Notes: generated by a model from the letters alone, not told the origin. A DNA stretch of 64,000 nucleotides from Rhizobium sp. PDO1-076 (GCF_000247475.1 NZ_AHZC01000011.1:16432-80431), one strand, 5' to 3'. Positions 45,282 through 54,595 are shown, counted from the stretch's first letter. Numbers and translations: made by a program.

Positions 45282-46247
45282 TCAGCCGAGCCTTGCGCCC
45301 AGATCATCCATCAGCCGATCCCATGCCGCAATCGCAGGGTCAAGGGCTGTCGCCAGCGGTTCGAACTTCTTGCGGGCAATGGCGCGGGCAAGCTGGAATT
45401 GCGCGGTCTTTGCGCATTCGCTGATCTTCAGCGCCTCGACGATCGACGCTTCGTAGCCGGCGTTGTCCATCCATGCCAGATGGCTGGCGAGCAGTTCAAA
45501 ATTGGCACCGAACTGGCGCAGCGTGTTGAAGGCGTATTTGTGGAAGTAGCCGAAGGGTTTTTCGGCTACGACCTCGACCTGTCTCGGGAACACTGCAGCA
45601 AAAGCGGCAATCGGATTGGCGTCTGGCCGGCGGATGAAGTGCCGCTTCAGCAGGCGGCTTGCGACGTCGCGCTGATGGGCATTCGTGGTTGGCTGTCCGG
45701 GGAATTTGGCGAATTCCGTGTAGGGCAGGAACGGCAAGGCTCCCTCCGGCAGATCGTGCTGGAAGACACCGGTGAAATCCTCGCCTTGCAGACGGAAGAA
45801 GCCGCCGTTGTGGAAATAGTCCATCACCCGGCCGGCAAGATCCAGCCGGTTGATGCCGACGGTCGTCTTGCCATGCTCGTTGCGATAGCCGACCCCTTGC
45901 GTGTCCGGCATGAAATAGCTGTCCATCTCGACGAGGCAGAGACGACCTCTACCGATCTGCTCGGCAACGTGGCTCTCAACGCTGTCGAAGATGGCAAGTT
46001 CGGTGACGCGGATATCGTAGAGCTCCTCAAGGTCTTCCAGCGGTACCTTGAAAAAGGTGAACTGGTCGCCCTCGAAATCCTGCGTCAGCGTGAAGCCAAG
46101 CATGGCTTCCGGCGCAAGCCCTTGCGCGGCGAGCACTTCGATCCACAGATCGACGTAGCAATTTGTCTCCGGCCACATGCGTTCGCTGGAATGGAGCGCA
46201 TGTGGTTTGTAACCTGCCGGATCCAGTCCGGGAAAGACGGCTATCAT
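45282..46247 (-). CDS. DUF1839 family protein
   Basis: The 321-residue soluble protein of DUF1839 is known from operons with amino acid:[carrier protein] ligases. Visible features are an N-terminal W-x-E-T-N-C-Y-V-D-L-W segment (residues 25-35), a central LCLVEMDSYFMPDTQGVGYRNEHGKTTVGI segment in which acidic and His residues line up as possible catalytic residues, and a helical C-terminal third. The layout LVEMDSYFMPD resembles the papain-like/butirosin BtrH-like acyltransferase pattern of carrier-protein-dependent enzymes, so an aminoacyl transferase from the carrier protein is plausible (inference). It is 7 bp downstream of the ligase gene. ATG 46247 was chosen by spacing; the longer frame overlaps the ligase. 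Confidence 0.82.
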   Translation of the reverse strand: MIAVFPGLDPAGYKPHALHSSERMWPETNCYVDLWIEVLAAQGLAPEAMLGFTLTQDFEGDQFTFFKVPLEDLEELYDIRVTELAIFDSVESHVAEQIGRGRLCLVEMDSYFMPDTQGVGYRNEHGKTTVGINRLDLAGRVMDYFHNGGFFRLQGEDFTGVFQHDLPEGALPFLPYTEFAKFPGQPTTNAHQRDVASRLLKRHFIRRPDANPIAAFAAVFPRQVEVVAEKPFGYFHKYAFNTLRQFGANFELLASHLAWMDNAGYEASIVEALKISECAKTAQFQLARAIARKKFEPLATALDPAIAAWDRLMDDLGARLG

Positions 46248-46254
46248 GAATGGA

Positions 46255-47163
46255 TCAGCCCCAGAGCGCCTTGCGGACGTTTTCCGGCCACTGTTTGGTG
46301 TCCAGGCCATGCTGGGCGAAGAGTGCCAATGCGATGCGCTCCAGACCAAAACCGACGCAGGCGGTGTGTGCCACCGAACCATCGGCGAGGTTGAGGCCCC
46401 ATTTCGTGCCGAAGGCATCCTGATGGTAGTTGAAGCTCATGCAGGCGGTCTTGTTGGTCTGCGACGTCACCGGAATCAGCAGTTCGAACTTCAGGTTCTG
46501 GTCACGCTGGTTATTGGCGAGCAGGCGACCGGCGCGACCGAAGAACGGGTCGTTTGCCACGTCCAGTTCGACGTCCAGGCCGACAGCCTTCATCATCTCG
46601 ACGCCGCGATCCATCCAGGTCTGGCGGAAGGTCGTGACATGGGCTTCGGTGCCCATGCAGACATATTCGCGCATGCGAAACAGCTGCTGGCGGGCGGGAT
46701 CCTTGGATGGTTCATGGCGGAAGCAGTAAGACTGCAGGTCGTAGAGCCCCCCTTCTGCCGGCAATGGGCCGCGCTTGGCAACCGTCGGATAAAGCGGATA
46801 GCAGGCAGCCGGCGTCAGGGCGATATCGGTTGCCTTCTGATCCTTTGCCCAGTCCTTGCCCTCTTCCATGCATTGCAGCAGGCTCAGGTGGTCATGGTCG
46901 TTACCGCAGAAGGAATGAACCGTACCGGCGAGCTGCGGGAAGCTCTTCATGTAACCGCTCTTTTCGAAATAGGTGCGGTTCATGCCGGGTGGGAAGCGGA
47001 TGGCTTCGGCACCATCGGCGCCTCCGACCCTGTCGATCAGGCGTTCGAAAGCGGCAATGACATCTTCAAATCGGCCGCTGCGGCCGTAAAGACCATCAAC
47101 ACCCGTCTCGATGAGAAGGCCGCTCTCGAAGAGACGGTCCAGAAAGCTTACCTGCATATCCAT
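46255..47163 (-). CDS. Amino acid:[carrier protein] ligase (class II seryl-tRNA-synthetase-like)
   Basis: The 302-residue protein is a class II aminoacyl-tRNA-synthetase catalytic core without a tRNA-binding domain. Motif 2 is [20 protein letters not shown] (residues 147-166) and motif 3 is [11 protein letters not shown] (271-281). C121, E166 and C269 have the same spacing (45 and 103) as the zinc ligands I recall for the B. japonicum enzyme, which like atypical archaeal SerRS binds the amino group through zinc. Such enzymes activate glycine or alanine and load it on the phosphopantetheine of a dedicated carrier protein. The carrier protein gene lies two genes upstream. The gap to the dehydrogenase gene is 5 bp. 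Confidence 0.9.
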   Translation of the reverse strand: MDMQVSFLDRLFESGLLIETGVDGLYGRSGRFEDVIAAFERLIDRVGGADGAEAIRFPPGMNRTYFEKSGYMKSFPQLAGTVHSFCGNDHDHLSLLQCMEEGKDWAKDQKATDIALTPAACYPLYPTVAKRGPLPAEGGLYDLQSYCFRHEPSKDPARQQLFRMREYVCMGTEAHVTTFRQTWMDRGVEMMKAVGLDVELDVANDPFFGRAGRLLANNQRDQNLKFELLIPVTSQTNKTACMSFNYHQDAFGTKWGLNLADGSVAHTACVGFGLERIALALFAQHGLDTKQWPENVRKALWG

Positions 47164-47168
47164 ATCCG

Positions 47169-48350
47169 TTACCCCAAAAGTCCGGTTTCTTGTTTGTGGA
47201 CGAGAAGCATCGTCGACGTGTTGCCGAGGATGCGGTCGTTGGAAATCATCAGTTCTGCCGAATGGGCATCGCGCAGATGGCGCCCAAGGCTGAACGGCGT
47301 GCCGTTCTTGTAGCCCATGATGCCGCAGATCCTGAGCGCCTGGTGGATGACCGGCAGGATCATCTCGGAGGAGGCGATCTTGACGTTGTTCATCGCGACC
47401 GCGAAACCCATCGAGGACAGCTTGTCCGGATCGTTCAGCGCCTGCTCATAGCTGCCCAGGCCGGCTTTGATATTCGAGCGAATGACCTGCAACTGGCTCG
47501 ACATTTCTGCGAGATGCACGAGGCCCGGAGGAGTTGTGCCGGGCGCCTTGCGTGCGGCGGCGCGGACGAAGGTCTGGGCCTTGGTGAACGCATCGACCGC
47601 GATGCCATACCAGAGTGCGCTCCACAAGAGATGCGAGCTTGCCAGCATCGACTGGGCGGCAATCTCGGCAAAGGGTTTCGGGAGGATCTGTTCGGCCGGT
47701 GCCTCGCCCTTGAAGAGGAAGCCGTCCGAGCAGGTGCCGCGCATGCCGAGTGTGTCCCAGACATGGGTCTGCTCCAGCGTATACTGGTCTTTCAGGAATG
47801 CGGTCATGACCTGGTCGGTCGGCGGGGCATCCTTGTGGCTGCGCGAGGTGATCAGAATGGCATCGGCATGCTTGCCGTAGGAAATGACGGTTGCGTCCTT
47901 CTCCAGCCGGCAGCGATCGCCCTCGACTTCGATCGCGCAAATGGAATTGCGCAGATTACCCCCGATCCCGCCCTCGGTCGTCGCCGAACCGATCAGGAGT
48001 TGTTCGCTGCAGATCTTTTGCATGAAAGTACGATGCCATCCAGCGTCGACGCCATGGGAGACAAGGCTGGATACCTTGATCTGGTGCATGGCGAAGATCA
48101 TCGCGCTGGCCGCGCATGATTGGGCGATGATGGTGCAGAGTTCGGCGATCTCGGAGGTACTGCGGCCCTCACCGCCACAGTCGACTGGGATCTGGATGCC
48201 CATCAGCCGTTCGGATTTCAGTGCATCTATGGCTTCGGCTGGAAAGCGTCCCGCCTTGTCGACTTCATCGGCGTAGACGGCGGCAATCGCTGCAACACGC
48301 GTGGCGCGAGCCTTGAGACTCTGGTCTGCCACCTTGGCGGAGAGGTCCAT
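47169..48350 (-). CDS. Acyl-CoA dehydrogenase-like flavoprotein acting with the carrier protein
   Basis: The 393-residue acyl-CoA-dehydrogenase-fold protein has [25 protein letters not shown] in the flavin-binding middle domain, [16 protein letters not shown], and a C-terminal helical domain ending [20 protein letters not shown]. The usual catalytic Glu positions of fatty-acyl-CoA dehydrogenases are not obvious, so the reaction may differ. The start shares one base with the carrier protein stop (TGATG). In this operon it probably acts on the aminoacyl group bound to the carrier protein, as acyl-CoA dehydrogenase-like enzymes do on aminoacyl-carrier proteins in some secondary metabolite pathways. 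Confidence 0.88.
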   Translation of the reverse strand: MDLSAKVADQSLKARATRVAAIAAVYADEVDKAGRFPAEAIDALKSERLMGIQIPVDCGGEGRSTSEIAELCTIIAQSCAASAMIFAMHQIKVSSLVSHGVDAGWHRTFMQKICSEQLLIGSATTEGGIGGNLRNSICAIEVEGDRCRLEKDATVISYGKHADAILITSRSHKDAPPTDQVMTAFLKDQYTLEQTHVWDTLGMRGTCSDGFLFKGEAPAEQILPKPFAEIAAQSMLASSHLLWSALWYGIAVDAFTKAQTFVRAAARKAPGTTPPGLVHLAEMSSQLQVIRSNIKAGLGSYEQALNDPDKLSSMGFAVAMNNVKIASSEMILPVIHQALRICGIMGYKNGTPFSLGRHLRDAHSAELMISNDRILGNTSTMLLVHKQETGLLG

Positions 48351-48601
48351 CAGGCGACCTTTCTATCCTCGAGGATCGATTGAACCGTGGTCTCGATCGC
48401 CGCGATACTGGCGAAGGACTTTCTGTTGAGAAGATGGTCGGGGAATTCCATATCGAAGGTTTCTTCGAGGCCAAGCATTAGCTGTACGGAAGCGAAAGAG
48501 GAGAGGCCGACGGCATACAGGTCGGCATTGTCGGTGATTGTGTCCACGGCGACAGGCAGTCCGCCAAGCTTGGCCAGAAGCGTGCGAATGGTCTCGTTCA
48601 T
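48350..48601 (-). CDS. Acyl/aminoacyl carrier protein
   Basis: The 83-residue, acidic, four-helix protein of the ACP family has the phosphopantetheine site at S35 in VGLSSFASVQLM (where fatty acid ACP has DSL). Pro-Asp-His around FDMEFPDHLLNRKSF matches helix III. A GGAGGAATT ribosome site lies before the ATG. As the first gene of the operon, it is the probable acceptor of the amino acid activated by the ligase at 46255-47163. Confidence 0.9.
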   Translation of the reverse strand: MNETIRTLLAKLGGLPVAVDTITDNADLYAVGLSSFASVQLMLGLEETFDMEFPDHLLNRKSFASIAAIETTVQSILEDRKVA

Positions 48602-48621
48602 CTAATTCCTCCATAGCGAAT

Positions 48622-48638
48622 GCTCAAATCTATTGAGC
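48622..48638. promoter_or_regulatory. Inverted repeat before the carrier-protein operon
   Basis: GCTCAA-ATCTA-TTGAGC is a perfect 6-bp inverted repeat with a 5-bp spacer, 21 bp before the carrier-protein start. It is a candidate operator or a leader hairpin. A second, weaker repeat (CTAATT...AATTAG, at about 48670-48691) lies further upstream. Confidence 0.4.
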
Positions 48639-48756
48639 GATTTCTTACAGAGGAAAGACGAAGGTTTCGCTAATTGGTTTAGTAAAATTAGACTTGCTTG
48701 CCACAGTTGAGCGCCGGAAATGCAGGTCTACCGGCAATACAGCACTTTTATTGGCG

Positions 48757-49803
48757 CTAAATCTCGGGATACGTGTGCTCGTCTCCGTGGCGGTCGACGA
48801 TAGTGTATCGTTCTGGCGCAGTCTCGCTGAGCGCGTTTTCGCCAACGGATACCTTTCCGAACCCGCCCGGCAGGTCGAGGATGTAATGCGGAATACAGAG
48901 GCCTGACACCTTGGAGCGCAGTTCGCGCATGATCGCCTGGCCTTCGGAGATGGGCAGGCGAAAATGGCTGGTGCCCGGCGCCATGTCGGGATGATGCAGG
49001 TAGTAGGGCTTGATTCGTGTTTCGACAAAGGCGCGCATCAGTTCCGCCAAGGTGTCGGCGTCGTTGTTGATGCCCTTGAGCAACACGCTCTGGCTGACCA
49101 TGGTCAGGCCTGCATCGATCATCCGTGCGCAAGCGGCGCGGACCTCTGGGGTCATTTCGCGCGGATGGTTGGCGTGCAGCGCGACGTAGACGGTCTTTTC
49201 GCTGGCATTCAAAGCGTCGACGAGTTCGGCGGTGACGCGGGCCGGATCGACGGCAGGAACTCGGGTGTGGATGCGGACGATCTTGATGTGTTCGATCGTG
49301 GAAAGTGTACGCATGACCTCCCGCAGTCGACGCGGCGAAAGGATCAGCGGGTCACCGCCGGTCAAGATGACCTCCCAGATTTCGGGATGCGACCGGATGT
49401 AGGCGAACGCGATGGAAAGCTGCTCAGGCGACATGCTTCCGTCGCCCTGTGGCCCGACCATCTCACGGCGGAAGCAGAAACGGCAATAGACCGGACAGAC
49501 ATGCACCAGCTTGAGCAGCACCCGGTCGGGATAGCGGTGAACGATGCCTTCGACCGGCGAATGCGCATGGTCGCCGATCGGGTCGGCGCGTTCTCCTTCA
49601 GTCTCGATCAGCTCGGCAGGCTGCGGAACATATTGTGCGGCAATCGGGTCATCGGGATCGTTCGGATCGATCTGATTGGCGACGGTCGGTGTCAGCGCGA
49701 TGGCATAGCGCGCAGCAACTTCATCGAGCGCACCCGTTGCGCCGGCCGCAACAAGGCCCGCCGCTTTCAGGTCTTCGACACTGCGGAGCGAGGTTTCAAT
49801 CAA
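48757..49803 (-). CDS. epmB: EF-P (R)-beta-lysine-forming lysine 2,3-aminomutase, radical SAM
   Basis: The 348-residue radical SAM enzyme has the [4Fe-4S] motif C103-PVY-C107-RF-C110, the VILTGGDPL segment and the KamA/EpmB fold. The length matches EpmB (about 340 residues) rather than the longer clostridial KamA. It converts L-alpha-lysine to (R)-beta-lysine for EF-P. The start is a TTG at 49803 overlapping the epmA stop by 8 bp, with GGAG 7 bases upstream; no ATG lies near. It is coupled to epmA. Confidence 0.9.
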   Translation of the reverse strand: MIETSLRSVEDLKAAGLVAAGATGALDEVAARYAIALTPTVANQIDPNDPDDPIAAQYVPQPAELIETEGERADPIGDHAHSPVEGIVHRYPDRVLLKLVHVCPVYCRFCFRREMVGPQGDGSMSPEQLSIAFAYIRSHPEIWEVILTGGDPLILSPRRLREVMRTLSTIEHIKIVRIHTRVPAVDPARVTAELVDALNASEKTVYVALHANHPREMTPEVRAACARMIDAGLTMVSQSVLLKGINNDADTLAELMRAFVETRIKPYYLHHPDMAPGTSHFRLPISEGQAIMRELRSKVSGLCIPHYILDLPGGFGKVSVGENALSETAPERYTIVDRHGDEHTYPEI

Positions 49804-50863
49804 GGTGGGTCTCCGCGACGGGCGCCCAGATGACCTGTTCTATGCGCAGGGCGCCGGTTGCGAGCATGACGAGGCGATCAAATCCGAGCGCGATGCCACA
49901 GGCTTCCGGCATGATGGCCAATGCGTCGAGAAAATCTTCGTCCAGCGGATAGGTCTCGCCGTAAACGCGCTGCTTCTCCAGCATTTCGGCTTCAAAGCGG
50001 CGACGCTGTTCGACCGGATCGGTCAATTCGCCAAAGGCATTGGCCAGTTCAACGCCGCAGGCATAGAGCTCGAAACGTTCGGCTACGCGCGGATCGTCGG
50101 TGCAGGGGCGGGCAAGGGCGGCTTCGGCGACCGGATATCGATCGAGAATGGTGGCGCGGCCGATGCCGAGCTTGGGTTCGATTTTTTCGACGATCACGCG
50201 GCTGAACAGGTCTGCCCAGGTGTCGTCGTCGGCAATGCGGATCCCGGCGAGGCGCATTTGATCCGCGAGAGCCTGCCGGTTTGTCTCCCCGGTTGCCGAA
50301 ATGGTGGCAAGCAGATCGATACCGGCATGGCGGATGAAAGCATCGGCGACCGAAAGACGCTCGGGTTCAGCGAAAGGATCGACGCTCAGGCCGTTATAGG
50401 TGAAGCTTGTGGTGCCGGTGGTCTTTGCCGCGAGCGCCAGGAGAGTGCCGCAATCGGCCATCAGCGTTTCGTAGCTCTCCCCGACGCGGTACCATTCCAG
50501 CATGGTGAACTCTGGGTGGTGGCGGGGACCACGCTCCCGGTTTCGATAAACATGGGCAAAGCAGGTGATGCGGGTTTCGCCTGCGGCCAGCAGCTTCTTG
50601 CAGGCAAACTCCGGCGACGTGTGCAGATAGAGAGGTGCGGACGTACCGTCATTGCCGATCGCGCTGGTCGCAAAAGCATGAAGATGCGCTTCATTGCCGG
50701 GCGAGACCTGCAGCGTTGCGGTATCGACCTCGATGAAATCGTGCTCGGCAAAATGACTGCGGAACGCGGCCTGGATGCGGTTGCGGCCGAGCAGGAAGGG
50801 CCGCCTGTCGGCATGGGCCGAAGGGGTCCACCACGCAGATGATGAACGGCGACGGTCAGTCAT
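49796..50863 (-). CDS. epmA: EF-P lysine lysyltransferase (EpmA/GenX/PoxA)
   Basis: The 355-residue protein is a class II LysRS-like catalytic domain without the N-terminal tRNA-binding domain. It has motif 2 [20 protein letters not shown] and motif 3 [15 protein letters not shown]. It attaches (R)-beta-lysine to Lys34 of EF-P. It is divergent from efp, with a 141-bp gap, and upstream of epmB, so all three modification parts are in one cluster. Confidence 0.93.
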   Translation of the reverse strand: MTDRRRSSSAWWTPSAHADRRPFLLGRNRIQAAFRSHFAEHDFIEVDTATLQVSPGNEAHLHAFATSAIGNDGTSAPLYLHTSPEFACKKLLAAGETRITCFAHVYRNRERGPRHHPEFTMLEWYRVGESYETLMADCGTLLALAAKTTGTTSFTYNGLSVDPFAEPERLSVADAFIRHAGIDLLATISATGETNRQALADQMRLAGIRIADDDTWADLFSRVIVEKIEPKLGIGRATILDRYPVAEAALARPCTDDPRVAERFELYACGVELANAFGELTDPVEQRRRFEAEMLEKQRVYGETYPLDEDFLDALAIMPEACGIALGFDRLVMLATGALRIEQVIWAPVAETHLD

Positions 50864-51004
50864 TCCGGTTTCTCGGTCCTTATCTCAACGTGGGCTGGCT
50901 ATTTTGCCGAATTTAGGTTACGTGCGCCCAAGAAATTCGAAGACGTCACTAAGGACGGCGGGTCGTCCTTTACGACGGGTCTATCGCAGATACAAGGAAT
51001 TCCA

Positions 51005-51574
51005 ATGGTCAAGGTTATCGCCTCTTCCGTCCGCAAGGGCAATGTCATCGACGTTGATGGCAAGCTTTACGTCGTTCTGACTGCGGAAAACTTCCATCCG
51101 GGCAAGGGCACGCCTGTGACCCAGGTCAACATGCGCCGCATCGTCGATGGTGTGAAGGTTTCGGAGCGCTGGCGCACGACCGAGCAGGTCGAGCGCGCTT
51201 TCGTCGAGGACGTCAACCACCAGTTCCTCTATGAGGATGGTGAGGGCTTCCACTTCATGAATCCCGAAAACTATGACCAGATCGTCGTCGATGCGGAAAC
51301 CATGGGTGACCAGAAGGCCTATCTGCAGGAAGGCATGGTCTGCATTCTGTCGATGTATGAAGGCACAGCACTTGCACTTCAGCTGCCGCGCCATGTGATC
51401 CTCGAAATCACCGAGACCGAACCGGTCGTCAAGGGCCAGACGGCGTCTTCGTCGTACAAGCCGGCCATGCTGTCGAACGGTATCCGCACCATGGTGCCGC
51501 CGCATGTTGACGCGGGTATCCGCGTGGTCATCGCGACCGAAGACAATTCCTACGTCGAGCGCGCCAAGAACTGA
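51005..51574 (+). CDS. efp: Elongation factor P
   Basis: The 189-residue three-domain protein has K34 in the exposed loop [10 protein letters not shown] of domain I, the residue modified by EpmA/EpmB. It rescues ribosomes stalled at polyproline stretches. A GGAATTCC leader with a weak AAGGAAT site precedes the ATG. It is monocistronic, ended by a strong terminator. TonB and ExbB of this window are Pro-rich and are the kind of protein that depends on EF-P. Confidence 0.96.
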   Translation: MVKVIASSVRKGNVIDVDGKLYVVLTAENFHPGKGTPVTQVNMRRIVDGVKVSERWRTTEQVERAFVEDVNHQFLYEDGEGFHFMNPENYDQIVVDAETMGDQKAYLQEGMVCILSMYEGTALALQLPRHVILEITETEPVVKGQTASSSYKPAMLSNGIRTMVPPHVDAGIRVVIATEDNSYVERAKN

Positions 51575-51600
51575 TTTCGGTTCCACGAGTCTGAATTGAA

Positions 51601-51630
51601 AAACCCGGCGTCCTGGACGCCGGGTTTTTT
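51601..51630. terminator. Rho-independent terminator after efp
   Basis: A perfect 12-bp stem (AAACCCGGCGTC/GACGCCGGGTTT) has a 3-base loop and ends in a T run. Its other side ends in AAA, so it may also serve convergent gabD. Confidence 0.9.
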
Positions 51631-51676
51631 CGTTGTCGATGCTTCCCGCTTTTCTCCGAAGCTGGATCGGTAGAAA

Positions 51677-53161
51677 TCAGGCAATGCCGCCCAGGCACAT
51701 GTACTTGATCTCGGTATAGTCGTCGGTGCCGTATTTCGAGCCTTCGCGACCGAGACCGGACTGCTTGATGCCGCCGAAGGGTGCCGTCTCGGTGGAGATC
51801 AGGCCGGTATTGATGCCGACCATGCCATATTCCAGAGCCTCCGCGACGCGGAAGATCTTGGCCATGTCCTTCGAGTAGAAGTAGGAGGCAAGGCCGAACT
51901 CGGTGGCGTTGGCCAGTTCGATGACTTCCTCTTCCGTGTCGAACCTGAAGAGCGGGGCGACCGGGCCGAAGGTTTCTTCGGTTGCCACCTTCATGTCGGT
52001 GGTGACGCCAGTCAGGATCGTCGGTTCGAAGAAAAGGTCGCCTGCGGACGATGTATTTCCGCCGAGCGCGACCTTCGCACCCTTGGAGACGGCGTCGGCC
52101 ACGTGTTCCTTGACCTTCTTGATCGCGTTGCTGTCGATCAGCGGGCCTGTCGTCACGCCTTCGGCGAAGCCGTCGCCGACCTTCAACTGGTTGACCTTCT
52201 CCGCGAGCTTGGCGGCAAAGGCATCGTATACGCCGGATTGCACATAGAGACGGTTGGCGCAAACGCAGGTCTGGCCGGCATTGCGGTATTTGGAAATCAT
52301 CGCGCCTTCGACAGCCGCATCGAGGTCGGCGTCGTCGAAGACGATGAAGGGTGCATTGCCGCCCAGTTCCAGTCCCAGCTTCATGATCTGATCCGCACCT
52401 TGGCGCATCAGGATTCTGCCGACATTTGTCGAGCCGGTGAAGGTCAGTTTCCGCACCTTGTCATTGGTACAGAATTCCTGGCCGACCATGGCGGCATCCG
52501 TCGAGGTCAGCACCGAGAACAGGCCGCCGGGAAGTCCCGCACGTTCGGCAAGGATGGCGATCGCCAATGCCGAAAGCGGTGTCTGGGCCGCGGGCTTGGA
52601 GACCATGGCGCAGCCAACGGCGAGCGCCGGGGCGACTTTGCGGGCCAGCATGGCGTTGGGGAAGTTCCACGGCGTGATGGCGCCGACGACACCGACGGGC
52701 TGCTTGATCACCAGGATGCGCTTGTCAGGCTGATGGCCGGGGATGACGTCGCCATAGACGCGCTTGGCTTCCTCGGCGAACCATTCGACATAAGATGCAC
52801 CGTAGAGGATCTCGCCGCGGGCTTCCGGCCAGGGCTTGCCCATTTCCATGGTCAGGATGGTGGCCAGGTCATCGGCGTTGGCGACCATCAGGTCGTTGAG
52901 CTTCTTGAGAACGGCTGCGCGTTCCTTGCCGGTCTTTTTCGCCCACGCCTTCTGGGCGCTATGGGCGGTATCGATGGCCTTGACCACCTCGATCTTGCCG
53001 AGATTGGGCAGCGTGGCGACGACTTCACCGGTTGCCGGGTTCGTGACGTCGAAAGTCTTGCCATCCGATGCCTTGGCGACCCATTCGGTGCCGACAAGCG
53101 CCTTGTCGGTAACCAGGGTCGCATCTTTCAGCTTTGAAGTCAGCAGTTTCGAAATGGTCAT
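51677..53161 (-). CDS. gabD: Succinate (or glutarate) semialdehyde dehydrogenase
   Basis: The 494-residue aldehyde dehydrogenase has the base E265 in LELGGNAPF and nucleophile C299 in AGQTCVCANRLYVQ, a sequence typical of GabD. It oxidises succinate semialdehyde to succinate with NAD(P)+. The same family includes DavD (glutarate semialdehyde). The start overlaps the gabT stop by 4 bp (ATGA), so gabT-gabD are translationally coupled; the longer frame runs into gabT. Confidence 0.92.
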   Translation of the reverse strand: MTISKLLTSKLKDATLVTDKALVGTEWVAKASDGKTFDVTNPATGEVVATLPNLGKIEVVKAIDTAHSAQKAWAKKTGKERAAVLKKLNDLMVANADDLATILTMEMGKPWPEARGEILYGASYVEWFAEEAKRVYGDVIPGHQPDKRILVIKQPVGVVGAITPWNFPNAMLARKVAPALAVGCAMVSKPAAQTPLSALAIAILAERAGLPGGLFSVLTSTDAAMVGQEFCTNDKVRKLTFTGSTNVGRILMRQGADQIMKLGLELGGNAPFIVFDDADLDAAVEGAMISKYRNAGQTCVCANRLYVQSGVYDAFAAKLAEKVNQLKVGDGFAEGVTTGPLIDSNAIKKVKEHVADAVSKGAKVALGGNTSSAGDLFFEPTILTGVTTDMKVATEETFGPVAPLFRFDTEEEVIELANATEFGLASYFYSKDMAKIFRVAEALEYGMVGINTGLISTETAPFGGIKQSGLGREGSKYGTDDYTEIKYMCLGGIA

Positions 53162-54444
53162 GCCTTTGCCTCCGCCGCGACGGCGCGGATCGATGCTTCG
53201 ATGATGTCGAGCGCTTCGTTGAATACCTCGTCCTGGATGGTGATCGGGGCGAGGAAGCGCACGACGTTGCTGTAGACGCCGCAAGTGAGGAGGATAAGCC
53301 CCTTGTCGAGCGCCTTCAGGCGAACGGCATTGGTGAAATCGGCATCCGGCTTGTGCGAATTCGGCAGGCCGAACTCGACCGCGTTCATGAAGCCGAGGCC
53401 GCGGATGTCCATGATCTGCGGAACGTCGCCGCGCAAGCTTTCAAGGCGCTGCTTGAGGCGGCCGCCAAGCTGGTTGGCGCGGTCGCAGAGCTTTTCCTCC
53501 TCGATGACGTCCAGGACGGCATGGGCCGCCGCGACCGCCAGCGGGTTGCCGGCATAGGTCCCGCCGAGGCCGCCGGGGCCGGGCGCGTCCATCAGTTCGG
53601 CGCGGCCGGTGACAGCCGAGAGCGGGAAGCCGCCAGCAAGGCTCTTTGCCATCGTGGTCAGATCCGGAACCACGTCATAGTGGTCCATGGCGAACATCTT
53701 GCCGGTCCGGGCAAATCCGGTCTGCACTTCGTCGGCCACCAGCAGGATGCCATGCAGGTCGCAGATTTCACGCAATGCCTTCATCAGCGCGCGTGGCACT
53801 TCGTAGAAGCCGCCTTCGCCCTGGACGGGTTCCAGAATGATCGCGGCGACGCGCTTGGGATCGACATCGGCCTTGAACAGCTTGTCGAGGACATCGAGCG
53901 AGGTTTCGACATTGATGCCATGCATCTCGATCGGGAAGGGGACGTGATAGATATCGCCCATCATCGGGCCGAAACCGACCTTGTAAGGTACGACCTTGCC
54001 GGTCAGCGACATGCCGAGGAACGTGCGGCCATGGAAGCCGCCGGTGAAGGCAATCACGGCAGAGCGGCCGGTGGCGCAGCGGGCGATCTTGATGGCGTTT
54101 TCGACCGCTTCGGCGCCGGTGGTGGCGAAAATGGTCTTCTTCTCGAAATTGCCGGGGGTCAGCTTGTTCAACCGTTCGGCCAGCGCGACGTAGTTTTCGT
54201 AAGGCACGACCTGATGGCAGGTATGGGTGAAGCGGTCGAGCTGCTTCTTCACCGCGTCGATCACCTTCGGATGGCGATGGCCGGTGTTGAGCACGGCAAT
54301 GCCGCCAGCGAAATCGATATAGCGGTTGCCTTCAACGTCCCAGATCTCCGAATTCTCGGCCTTGTCTGCGTAAATCTGCGTCGTCATCCCAACGCCGCGC
54401 GAGATGGCGTCGTTCTTGCGCGCTGAAATTTCGGAATTCTTCAT
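53158..54444 (-). CDS. gabT: 4-aminobutyrate (or 5-aminovalerate) aminotransferase
   Basis: The 428-residue class III PLP aminotransferase has GAEAVENAIKIAR, LVADEVQTGFARTGKMFA, and K267 (TTMAKSLAGG) as PLP lysine. It transfers the amino group of GABA to 2-oxoglutarate. The same family (DavT) accepts 5-aminovalerate. ATG 54444 is chosen because GAGAGGAC lies upstream; the nine-residue longer form lacks such a site. It is divergent from the regulator at 54596. Confidence 0.93.
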   Translation of the reverse strand: MKNSEISARKNDAISRGVGMTTQIYADKAENSEIWDVEGNRYIDFAGGIAVLNTGHRHPKVIDAVKKQLDRFTHTCHQVVPYENYVALAERLNKLTPGNFEKKTIFATTGAEAVENAIKIARCATGRSAVIAFTGGFHGRTFLGMSLTGKVVPYKVGFGPMMGDIYHVPFPIEMHGINVETSLDVLDKLFKADVDPKRVAAIILEPVQGEGGFYEVPRALMKALREICDLHGILLVADEVQTGFARTGKMFAMDHYDVVPDLTTMAKSLAGGFPLSAVTGRAELMDAPGPGGLGGTYAGNPLAVAAAHAVLDVIEEEKLCDRANQLGGRLKQRLESLRGDVPQIMDIRGLGFMNAVEFGLPNSHKPDADFTNAVRLKALDKGLILLTCGVYSNVVRFLAPITIQDEVFNEALDIIEASIRAVAAEAKA

Positions 54445-54513
54445 CGTAAAGGTCCTCTCCAGATGGGCCATCGGCGTCGGTTCTTCGGTCCGATCATTGA
54501 TCTTACATATTTC

Positions 54514-54530
54514 CTACATTTTTTCTGTAG
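54514..54530. promoter_or_regulatory. Inverted repeat in the gabT/regulator divergent promoter
   Basis: CTACA-N7-TGTAG, with an A/T-rich spacer, lies in the 151-bp gap between divergent gabT and the regulator. It is a candidate operator. Confidence 0.35.
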
Positions 54531-54595
54531 ACTTGCAATATGGTTTCCCGCAATTATTACCGGCGCAACGACGTTATGCGGTAGGACCTGATCTC

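Noticed and set aside
43730..45424. 564-codon open frame on the + strand
   Set aside because: It is antisense to the GH2 gene and lacks any recognisable domain.
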